From Planctomycetaceae bacterium (GTDB taxonomy: Bacteria; Planctomycetota; Phycisphaerae; Phycisphaerales; SM1A02), in the NCBI GenBank assembly GCA_027488415.1, contig JAIYBS010000347.1, positions 1 through 7,703 of the forward strand: 7,703 bases of DNA. Reading direction: 5' to 3'. The stretch's first letter is position 1, and each line of letters opens with the position of its first letter. Positions 1 to 5,490 of this stretch are shown piece after piece. The notes under the pieces were generated by a model, which worked only from the letters and a program-made list of their open reading frames with translations, ran no database searches and had not been told where the DNA came from. The position numbers were made by a program, and so were the translations under genes.

Positions 1-612
1 CGCCTTCGCCCGTCGCTCGCTGAGGTGGATCGCGAGCATCAGGATCAGCATGCCGGCGATCAGCTCCATGTCGGCGGCGGTGAACACCCAGGGGAACCAC
101 TCGTTGCTGCCGCCCGGCCAGTGAAGGCCGAACGGGAGTTCGCGACGCGGGAACATGTGCAGGAAGTCGCGCACCGCGCCCACCGAGACGCGGTCGACCA
201 TGTTGCCGATGCCGCCGGCGAGGACGAGCGCGAGACCGACGTGGGTGACGCGGCTGCGAGACGAGGTGTGCCGGCCGAACACCCAGAGCGAGGTTCCGAC
301 GGCGAGCACGGTGAACGCGATGAAGACCGCGCCCCTGCCCTGCCCGATGCCGAACACCGCGCCGTGGTTGAGGACCAGCCGGAGGTCGAGGAGGTTCGGC
401 TCGAGCACGCGCTGCCCGGGATGCCACGGGATCGAGTAGCCGGTGTTGCCGGCAACCTCCTCGTAGCGGAGCACGACGGGCTGCCCGGCGACGGTGCGGA
501 ACGCCCACTCCTTGGTCCAGAGATCGGCGGCGAGCGCGACGGCGAAGGTGCCGAGCAGCGTTGCCCACGCGGCCGGCGATCTCCAGGCTGGGGTTGGCGC
601 CGGTGGCGGCAT
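1..612 (-). CDS. lspA: Lipoprotein signal peptidase (signal peptidase II), C-terminus cut by the window edge
   Basis: This is an inner-membrane aspartic protease that removes the signal peptide from prolipoproteins after lipidation. From the ATG at 612 the frame stays open for 204 codons to base 1, so the stop lies outside the window. Family motifs appear in order: D30-LWTK in the first membrane helix, N82-HGAVFG (the usual N-x-GAAFG block), G136-NMVDR with catalytic Asp140, and VFTAAD with catalytic Asp181. About 30 residues between the first helix and the N82 block (roughly 40-72) exceed the short E. coli form; longer loops here are, as I recall, usual in planctomycetes. The second motif is normally FNxAD, and here the Asn is Thr. 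The last helix (about 182-197) is followed by a basic tail. The gene starts 40 bases after the dksA-like stop on the same strand, with no clear ribosome site or promoter of its own, so co-transcription is likely. Motifs are seen; membrane topology is inferred. Confidence 0.93.
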   Translation of the reverse strand, partial: MPPPAPTPAWRSPAAWATLLGTFAVALAADLWTKEWAFRTVAGQPVVLRYEEVAGNTGYSIPWHPGQRVLEPNLLDLRLVLNHGAVFGIGQGRGAVFIAFTVLAVGTSLWVFGRHTSSRSRVTHVGLALVLAGGIGNMVDRVSVGAVRDFLHMFPRRELPFGLHWPGGSNEWFPWVFTAADMELIAGMLILMLAIHLSERRAKA

Positions 613-652
613 CGGGAACTCGCGCGGGCGTCGCGGCCGCGACCGGGGCGCG

Positions 653-1702
653 TCAGCGCACGCGCTGCTTCTCGAGCTGGCGCGCCGCCTCGATCGTGTA
701 CTTCGCCCAGGGCTTCGCGTCGAGGCGGGCCTTCGGGATCGGCTTGCCGGTGAGCTGGCAGACGCCGTAGGTCTTGGTCGGGATGCGCTCGAGCGCCTCG
801 TCGATCTCGCGGAGGAGCTCGCGCTCCGTCTCGGCCATGCCGATCGCGAGGTCCTGGTCGAAGGTGTCGGTGCCGATGTCCGCCATGTGCAGCGGCATGT
901 TCGAGAGGTTGCCGCCGGAGCTGCGGAGCGCCTCGTCCTCGAGGCCGGTCACGCGGGCGATCAGCTCGGCGCGTGCCTCGAGCAGGATCTTCTTGTACTC
1001 GCCGAGCTCCTTCGCGGTGAGCTTGGTCTTGATCGCCGCGATCTGCGCGTCGGTCGGGCCTTCGTCCTTCGCCTTGACGGGCTCGGGCTTCGCGGCCTTC
1101 TTCTTCGAGGCGGGCGCGACCGCGGCGATCACGCGCACGCGGCGGCCGTTCACGAGCACGTAGCCGTTCGCGTCGGGCTTCATGTGCGCGGCGACGTGCG
1201 CAACGCTCTTGACGGCGGTGAAGTCGATCTTCTTGCCCTTGTTCGCGGCGCGCTCGGCGGCGGCCTGCTGGGCGCGCATCGCCTCGAGGGCCTCCTTGCG
1301 CGGGTCGCGGATCGACGGCGGCGGAGCGCCCTTGCCGGGCTTCTTCTTCGGCGGCGGAGCCTCGTTCGAAGCACGCCAGACGGCCTTCGGCGCGACGGCC
1401 GGGATGACTTCCTTCGGGCCGCTGTTGACGATCTTCGGAAGGACGATCGGCTCCGCCTTGGGAACGGGCTTCGGCACGGGCTTCGGTGCCGGCTTGGCGA
1501 CAGGCTTTGCGGCCGGCTGCGGCGCGGGCTTTCCCGGGGCCTTCGCCGGCGCCTTGGCCGCGGCCTTCACCGGCGGCTTGGCCCCGGGCTTCGGCGCGAC
1601 CTTCACGATCGGCTTGCCGGCAGGCTTGGACTTCGTGGCGGGGGACTTCGCGGCAGGCTTGGACGGCTTCTTCACAGCAACCTTCTTATTGGACTTTGCC
1701 AT
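653..1702 (-). CDS. dksA: DksA/TraR-family RNA-polymerase-binding protein with histone-H1-like tail and degenerate zinc site
   Basis: The product is 349 residues. Residues 1-130 are a low-complexity Lys/Ala/Pro region with repeated KPxAKP-type units. Residues 131-215 are a less repetitive linker, and 220-349 form a DksA/TraR-like domain: a long helix (about 228-262), a tip with Asp274, Asp279 and Asp282 (HMADIGTDTFDQD), a returning helix, then YGVCQLTGKPIPKARL. Classical DksA has four zinc cysteines; here only Cys315 remains, the others being Thr, Tyr-region and Ala residues. One- or zero-cysteine forms are known in this family, so it may still bind the polymerase secondary channel and modulate initiation; the tail may bind DNA or RNA (inference). 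The ATG at 1702 is chosen because it follows GAGGG with an 8-base spacer and lies about 60 bases below the promoter. A longer frame from 1780 would start upstream of the -10 box. lspA follows 40 bases downstream. Confidence 0.85.
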   Translation of the reverse strand: MAKSNKKVAVKKPSKPAAKSPATKSKPAGKPIVKVAPKPGAKPPVKAAAKAPAKAPGKPAPQPAAKPVAKPAPKPVPKPVPKAEPIVLPKIVNSGPKEVIPAVAPKAVWRASNEAPPPKKKPGKGAPPPSIRDPRKEALEAMRAQQAAAERAANKGKKIDFTAVKSVAHVAAHMKPDANGYVLVNGRRVRVIAAVAPASKKKAAKPEPVKAKDEGPTDAQIAAIKTKLTAKELGEYKKILLEARAELIARVTGLEDEALRSSGGNLSNMPLHMADIGTDTFDQDLAIGMAETERELLREIDEALERIPTKTYGVCQLTGKPIPKARLDAKPWAKYTIEAARQLEKQRVR

Positions 1703-1710
1703 GGAGCGCA

Positions 1711-1715
1711 CCCTC
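1711..1715 (-). promoter_or_regulatory. Ribosome binding site of the dksA-like gene
   Basis: GAGGG on the minus strand lies 8 bases upstream of the ATG at 1702. It decides the start against the alternative ATG at 1780. Only the internal permease start has a comparable site; most other genes here lack one. Confidence 0.55.
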
Positions 1716-1770
1716 GAGTCACCGGAAATCGGGGCCTGGCGGACCGCGGCGGCCTGCCAAAGAGCCGGGA

Positions 1771-1799
1771 ATCTTAGCAAAAACAGCGAGAAGGGTCAA
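1771..1799 (-). promoter_or_regulatory. Sigma-70-type promoter of the dksA-lspA unit
   Basis: Reading the minus strand, TTGACC (1799-1794) is followed by a 17-base spacer and TAAGAT (1776-1771), with a TG extended -10 just before the hexamer. The predicted transcript start is near 1764, leaving a leader of about 60 bases before the ATG at 1702. This is the only box pair in the window with a good -35 element. It fixes the dksA start, since the longer reading frame would begin inside the promoter. Confidence 0.75.
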
Positions 1800-1869
1800 C
1801 GGGCACCGCGCGTAACGGGGTGCAGGGAACGCACTCCGCGAACGCTTCCCGCGCGCAACGGTCCCCGAT

Positions 1870-2829
1870 TCACTTCACGCTGGCGATCGCGCGGAACTTC
1901 TCGTAGCGCTTGCGGACGAGCGTGTCCGGATCGATGCGCTGCAGCTCGCGCACCCAGTCGACCACGTAGTGCTGGATGGCCTCGGCCATCGCCTTCGGGT
2001 TGCGGTGCGCGCCGCCCGCGGGCTCGGGGATCACGTCGTCGATCAGCCCGTTCTTCAGGTTGTGCGTGGCCGTGAGCGCCAGCGCGTTGGCGGCGAGGTT
2101 GTTGGTGCGCTCGTTCGCCTCCTTCCAGAGGATCGCGGCGCAGCCCTCGGGACTGATGACGCTGTACCAGCTGTTCTGCAGCATCGCGACGCGGTCGCCG
2201 ATGCCGATCCCGAGCGCGCCGCCGGAGCCGCCCTCGCCGATCACGATGCAGATGACCGGCACGCGCAGGCGGCTCATCTCGCGGAGGTTCACGGCGATGC
2301 TCTCCGCCTGGCCGCGCTGCTCCGCGCCGATGCCGGGGTAGGCGCCGGGCGTGTCGATGAGGGTCACGATGGGCAGCCGGAACTTCTCGGCGAGCTTCAT
2401 CTTGAGGAGTGCCTTGCGATAGCCCTCGGGGTGCGCGCAGCCGAAGTGGCACGCGAGGCGCTCCTTGGTGTCGCGGCCCTTCTGGTGGCCGACGACCAGG
2501 CACTTGATGCTGCCGATGCGGCCGAAGCCGGTGACGATCGCCGGGTCGTCGCCGTGGCGGCGGTCGCCGTGCAGCTCGCACCAGTCGCGGCAGATCATCT
2601 GGACGTAGTCGAGCGTCTGCGGGCGCTGCGGGTGGCGCGCCACGCGGACGGTCTGCCACGGCGTCAGGTTGCCGTAGGTCTTATTCAGGAGGCTGTTGCG
2701 GGTCTCCTGGAGCGTGCGGATCTCGTCGGCGATCGCGGCGGCGTCGGGACGGGTCTCGAGCGCGCTGATCTGGCGCTCGATCTCGGCGATCGGCTGCTCG
2801 AAGTCGAGGATCTGGACGGCGGCTGACAT
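1870..2829 (-). CDS. accA: Acetyl-CoA carboxylase carboxyltransferase subunit alpha
   Basis: The alpha subunit of acetyl-CoA carboxylase pairs with AccD to move the carboxyl group from carboxybiotin (on AccB) to acetyl-CoA, giving malonyl-CoA for fatty-acid synthesis in the cytoplasm. The 319 residues match the usual length. Seen features are the N-terminal helical segment (ILDFEQPIAEIERQI, 7-21), TPWQTVRVARHPQRP (56-70), RDWCELHGDRRHGDDPAI (81-98), GHQKGRDTKE (114-123), HPEGYRKALLKM (133-144), IDTPGAYPGIGAEQRGQ (158-174) and the crotonase-type oxyanion segment GEGGSGGALGIG (198-209). The sequence is conserved throughout with no gap or frameshift. No accD neighbours it, which is usual since the two subunits are often separate. 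The gene diverges from proC with 77 bases between the start codons. No Shine-Dalgarno site precedes the ATG; a TACGAT box ends 7 bases upstream, suggesting a leaderless transcript. The 167 bases between its stop and the dksA start hold the dksA promoter and no evident terminator. Confidence 0.97.
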   Translation of the reverse strand: MSAAVQILDFEQPIAEIERQISALETRPDAAAIADEIRTLQETRNSLLNKTYGNLTPWQTVRVARHPQRPQTLDYVQMICRDWCELHGDRRHGDDPAIVTGFGRIGSIKCLVVGHQKGRDTKERLACHFGCAHPEGYRKALLKMKLAEKFRLPIVTLIDTPGAYPGIGAEQRGQAESIAVNLREMSRLRVPVICIVIGEGGSGGALGIGIGDRVAMLQNSWYSVISPEGCAAILWKEANERTNNLAANALALTATHNLKNGLIDDVIPEPAGGAHRNPKAMAEAIQHYVVDWVRELQRIDPDTLVRKRYEKFRAIASVK

Positions 2830-2836
2830 CGCGGGA

Positions 2837-2842
2837 ATCGTA
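2837..2842 (-). promoter_or_regulatory. Putative -10 box of accA (leaderless)
   Basis: TACGAT on the minus strand is followed by exactly 7 bases and the accA ATG (2829), so the transcript would start at or within a base of the start codon. The surrounding GCTACGATTCCCG differs at one base from GCTAAGATTCCCG at the dksA -10 box (1778-1766). No convincing -35 hexamer is seen at 16-18 bases upstream. Confidence 0.5.
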
Positions 2843-2893
2843 GCGCAACCGCGCGAGGCAGGGCTCGGCGCAAGGCCGGCGTCAGCGCGAGGC

Positions 2894-2899
2894 TAGGCT
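2894..2899 (+). promoter_or_regulatory. Putative -10 box of proC (leaderless)
   Basis: TAGGCT, preceded by GC as at accA and dksA, is followed by 7 bases and the proC ATG at 2907. This matches the spacing of leaderless promoters. The box itself is weaker than the accA one (TANNNT consensus only) and no -35 element is recognisable. An alternative reading is that AGG within it is a poor ribosome site. Confidence 0.4.
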
Positions 2900-2906
2900 C
2901 CGCGCC

Positions 2907-3725
2907 ATGAGCGCCTCCCCTGCCCCCGCCGGCACCGCGTTCGTCGGGTGCGGAAACCTCGGCATGGCGATCCTCTCGCGCGCGATCGCGAGCGGCGCGC
3001 TGGACGCCGCCTCGGCGGTCGTGGTGGAGCGCGACGCCGCCCGACGCGCGCAGGCGTCCTCGCTCGGCGTGCGGGCGAGCGAGGACGCGGCGGAGGCGCG
3101 CGGCGCGGCGCTCGTGGTGCTCGCGGTGAAGCCGCAGTCGTTCGCCGACGCCGCGCGCGCGATCGGCACGCTGGGCGCCGGGCAGCTCGCGGTGAGCGTG
3201 ATGGCGGGCCACTCGTCGGCGGCGATCCGCGCGGCGCTCGGCGGCGCGGTGCGCGTGGTGCGAACGATGCCGAACACGCCGGCGCAGGTCGGCATGGCGA
3301 CCACCGCGGTGGCCGCCGGCGCGGGCGCGACGGCGCAGGACCTCGCGGAGGTGCGGCGGATCTTCGGCGCGATCGGACGGACCGTGGAGATCCCGGAGGC
3401 ACTGATCGACGCATCCGTGGCGGTGGTCGGCAGCGGACCGGCGTACCTGTTCCTCCTCGCGGAGGCGGAGATCGCGGCGGCGATCGCGATGGGCCTCTCG
3501 CCCGAGGCGGCGCGCGAGATGGTGACGGGGACGCTCCTCGGCGCGGCAACGCTGCTCGCATCGGACGGCCGGAGCGCGGGCGAACTACGCGCGGCCGTCA
3601 CCAGCGCGGGCGGCACCACGGCGGCCGCGGTGCGCGTCTTCGAGGAGCGCGGGTTCTCGCAGGCGGTGGCTGCGGCGATGGAGGCCGCGCGCGCGCGGAG
3701 CGCGGAGCTCGCGGGCGGCGGCTGA
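2907..3725 (+). CDS. proC: Pyrroline-5-carboxylate reductase
   Basis: This enzyme catalyses the last step of proline synthesis: NAD(P)H-dependent reduction of 1-pyrroline-5-carboxylate to L-proline in the cytoplasm. The 272 residues are the normal length. The N-terminal Rossmann half has FVGCGNLGMAIL (12-23) as dinucleotide motif, VLAVKPQ (71-77), and RTMPNTPAQVG (119-129). The C-terminal dimerisation half has VVGSGPAYLFLLAEA (173-187), a helix-rich segment with GLSPEAAREMVTGTLLGAATL (196-216), and the signature VTSAGGTTAA (231-240), where the family usually has Pro in place of the Ala after Ser. The gene stands alone on the plus strand between divergent accA and a convergent small gene, so it is probably a single transcript. 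Its start is supported by a TANNNT box 7 bases upstream. Assignment is firm from the motifs; nothing suggests transfer. Confidence 0.96.
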   Translation: MSASPAPAGTAFVGCGNLGMAILSRAIASGALDAASAVVVERDAARRAQASSLGVRASEDAAEARGAALVVLAVKPQSFADAARAIGTLGAGQLAVSVMAGHSSAAIRAALGGAVRVVRTMPNTPAQVGMATTAVAAGAGATAQDLAEVRRIFGAIGRTVEIPEALIDASVAVVGSGPAYLFLLAEAEIAAAIAMGLSPEAAREMVTGTLLGAATLLASDGRSAGELRAAVTSAGGTTAAAVRVFEERGFSQAVAAAMEAARARSAELAGGG

Positions 3726-3744
3726 CGCGACGCGGGACGAACGA

Positions 3745-3768
3745 AGGCACGCAGACACGCGGACACGC
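3745..3768. repeat. Three tandem octamers in the proC downstream spacer
   Basis: AGGCACGC, AGACACGC and GGACACGC follow one another without spacing in the 72-base convergent gap between the proC stop and the small gene's stop. They share the consensus RGRCACGC and are preceded by ACGAACGA. Function is unknown. It could be a remnant of a longer repeat array or simple slippage in GC-rich DNA. Confidence 0.6.
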
Positions 3769-3769
3769 G

Positions 3770-3790
3770 GAGCCGTCGGTCGCGCGGCTC
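3770..3790. terminator. Short hairpin between convergent genes, possible bidirectional terminator
   Basis: GAGCCG (3770-3775) and CGGCTC (3785-3790) form a 6-bp GC-rich stem with a 9-base loop, between the stops of proC and the small minus-strand gene. No T-run follows on either strand, so it is not a classical intrinsic terminator. The only support is its position between two converging 3' ends. Confidence 0.3.
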
Positions 3791-3797
3791 GCACCGG

Positions 3798-4388
3798 TCA
3801 CGTGCGCACGTGCATGCCGAACCCGCTCTCCTCGAACTCGATCGGTCGCAGGCGGCGCATGCGATTGCGGACGGCACGAAGCCCGGCGGCGGTCATCGGG
3901 TGCTTCTGCAGCTCGAGCAGGAGCGCGGACTCGAACAGCGTCGACTCGGTCCAGTCGACCTCCTCGCGGAAGCCCGAGATGCCGACGGCCCCGGTGGCCC
4001 TGAGGAAGCGGCGGATGCGCGCCGGCGGCATCGCGATGGTCCGACACCCGCCGAAGTGGATGAATCGGCCGCGGCACTTGCCTGCGAGGATCTCCTCGAG
4101 CCGGTCGATGTGCATCTTCTCGTCGGGACGCCGCATGTCGCCGGGAAGCAGCAGGCCGCGCCGCGAGTGCATCGCGAGCCAGAGGACCTCGAATCCCGTG
4201 TGACGCTCCTGGAACCACTTGCGCAGGTAGTGCTCGAGCTCCGCGCGCGTCGCGACGTCGCGATGGATGTACGCGACGTGGTAGTCGGAGGCCCGCAGCA
4301 GCTCGAGCGCGGGGCGGACGCTCACCGTGGAGCGCAGGCCGAACCACTCGCTCTCGAGGCAGAAGATGCCCTTGCGGTAGACGAGCAC
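3798..4388 (-). CDS. Uncharacterised 196-residue protein with caspase/CHAT-like His-Cys pattern
   Basis: No known enzyme is recognised. The N-terminus (GIFCLESEWFG, 7-17) and the overall pattern recall a domain-of-unknown-function family I tentatively remember as DUF6642; that link is uncertain. Seen in order are strand HVAYIHRD (37-44) and helix ATRAELEHYLRKWFQ (46-60); hydrophobic strand EVLWLAMHSRRG with His74; a helix, then strand RFIHFGGC with Cys115; a helix, then strand TGAVGISGF (132-140) and DWTESTLFESALLLEL (145-160). A beta-strand ending in H-x(3)-G, followed some 40 residues later by a strand ending in Cys, is the layout of clan CD (caspase-like, CHAT) proteases, so a compact His74/Cys115 dyad is possible (inference). 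There is no signal peptide or membrane segment. The start is GTG at 4388: it matches the conserved-looking N-terminus, and TACGAT lies 6 bases upstream. It begins 38 bases after the permease stop on the same strand. Confidence 0.8.
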   Translation of the reverse strand: MLVYRKGIFCLESEWFGLRSTVSVRPALELLRASDYHVAYIHRDVATRAELEHYLRKWFQERHTGFEVLWLAMHSRRGLLLPGDMRRPDEKMHIDRLEEILAGKCRGRFIHFGGCRTIAMPPARIRRFLRATGAVGISGFREEVDWTESTLFESALLLELQKHPMTAAGLRAVRNRMRRLRPIEFEESGFGMHVRT

Positions 4389-4394
4389 GCGATG

Positions 4395-4400
4395 ATCGTA
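4395..4400 (-). promoter_or_regulatory. Putative -10 box of the small uncharacterised gene (leaderless)
   Basis: TACGAT, the same hexamer as at accA, lies on the minus strand 6 bases before the GTG at 4388, inside the short gap after the permease stop. It suggests that this gene can be transcribed on its own without a leader, even though it sits downstream of the ABC pair. No -35 match is seen. Confidence 0.45.
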
Positions 4401-4425
4401 ACGGTCGGCGCGCGCACGCGCGAGT

Positions 4426-5490
4426 TCAGAAGTCCCGCCGACGGAAGAGCCACACGCAGCCGCCGAGCATCACCGCCTCGAACGCGAGGCTCGTGCCGAT
4501 CGCCCAGAGCGCGCCCTTGCGGGACTCGGCGTCCTCGTAGATCGCTTCCTCGAAGTCCTTCTTCTTGACGCGCGAGGAGCCGAAGAAGCGAAGCTCGTCG
4601 TCCTCCTTCGGCGGGCGCCGGAAGCTCGCGTTCTCGACGAGCTGGCGCTCGAGCCATTCGGTGGTCTCGTTGGTCTTCGGCAGGAGCGTGACGATCGCGT
4701 ACGCGGGCCAGTAGCCGGAGGCCCACTTGCCCGCGGCGATGCGCTCCTGCGCGAGCTCGCCCTCGAGGCGCTCGACGTCGGCGTCCGCGTTCTTCTCGAG
4801 GCGGGTCGCGATCGCCTTCTCGATGGCGGCGACCTCCATCTGCGAGGCGATCCGGCCGAGGTTCAGGAACTGCTCGGCCTTCTGCACGCCGAAAAGCACG
4901 AGCCAGAAGACGAGCGTCAGCAGCAGGCTCGCCACGGTGCTGCGCGTGAGCACGCCCATCAGCGCGCAGAAGCAGTAGAGGTAGCTGAAGAAGATGATCA
5001 CCACGGGCACGGCGATGAAGAGCCCGGGCTCCCACGTGCCGCCGCGGATGCCGATCACGAGGAAGCTCGCGGTGACGAAGACGAGCGTCTGGATGCCGGC
5101 GAAGAAGAGTCCCGTGACCCAGCGCGTCAGGAAGAGCCGGCCGCGGGAGATCGGCTTCGACAGCATCATGTCGATCGAGCCGCTCGCGATCAGCTCCGGG
5201 ACGACGCTCGCGGTCGAGATCAGCGCGAGGATCGCCGCGAGCCAGGTGAGCCAGATGTTGATGCCGAGGCTCTGGAAGATGAGCTTGTAGAACGTGGACG
5301 CCGGGAAGAAGAGCGTGTTGACGAACTTGCTGTCGAAGCGGAAGCCCGCGACCGAGACGCCGGCCTCGTCGATGCCGAGCAGGCCCACGATGACGACGAC
5401 CAGGCCGCTGATCGCGACGGCGAGCCAGAAGAGCTTGCGCGAGTTCAGGTCGCGGTAGGCGTCGAGGAAGATCGCGAGGGTCTGCGTCAC
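4426..5490 (-). CDS. ABC-2 type transporter permease
   Basis: This is the membrane subunit of an ABC exporter working with the ATPase encoded just upstream. The 354 residues show hydrophobic segments at about 19-40, 78-100, 122-148, 156-180, 184-203 and 327-349. The short motif ASGSIDMMLSKPISRGRLFLTRW (102-124) is typical of ABC-2 permeases, the loop that contacts the ATPase. Between the fifth and last clear helices is a soluble segment of about 120 residues (204-325), including a charged, heptad-like helix (218-252) and an Arg/Lys/Glu-rich stretch. The start is GTG at 5490, whose GTGA overlaps the ATPase stop TGA; GGAG lies 8 bases upstream, so the two are translationally coupled. A much longer open frame upstream runs out of frame through the ATPase gene and is not used. 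The substrate cannot be told from sequence. Confidence 0.9.
   Translation of the reverse strand: MTQTLAIFLDAYRDLNSRKLFWLAVAISGLVVVIVGLLGIDEAGVSVAGFRFDSKFVNTLFFPASTFYKLIFQSLGINIWLTWLAAILALISTASVVPELIASGSIDMMLSKPISRGRLFLTRWVTGLFFAGIQTLVFVTASFLVIGIRGGTWEPGLFIAVPVVIIFFSYLYCFCALMGVLTRSTVASLLLTLVFWLVLFGVQKAEQFLNLGRIASQMEVAAIEKAIATRLEKNADADVERLEGELAQERIAAGKWASGYWPAYAIVTLLPKTNETTEWLERQLVENASFRRPPKEDDELRFFGSSRVKKKDFEEAIYEDAESRKGALWAIGTSLAFEAVMLGGCVWLFRRRDF

Noticed and set aside
494..1777. A 427-codon plus-strand open frame rich in Arg, Leu and Gly
   Set aside because: It lies opposite the dksA-like gene and the lspA N-terminus, has no family motif, and its composition is what GC-rich antisense DNA produces.
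1703..1780. An extra 26 codons at the start of the dksA-like gene
   Set aside because: The ATG at 1780 lies upstream of the -10 box of the likely promoter, and the encoded segment has no link to the Lys-rich protein. The ATG at 1702 has a ribosome site.
1703..1869. A terminator after accA
   Set aside because: Only a weak, mismatched stem is visible near 1827-1850, without a T-run.
1969..2826. A 285-codon plus-strand frame opposite accA
   Set aside because: accA on the other strand is certain and conserved over its full length; the antisense frame shows no recognisable protein.
2948..4003. A 351-codon plus-strand frame across proC and the small gene
   Set aside because: It is a shifted frame of proC with an almost pure Arg/Gly composition and no motif.
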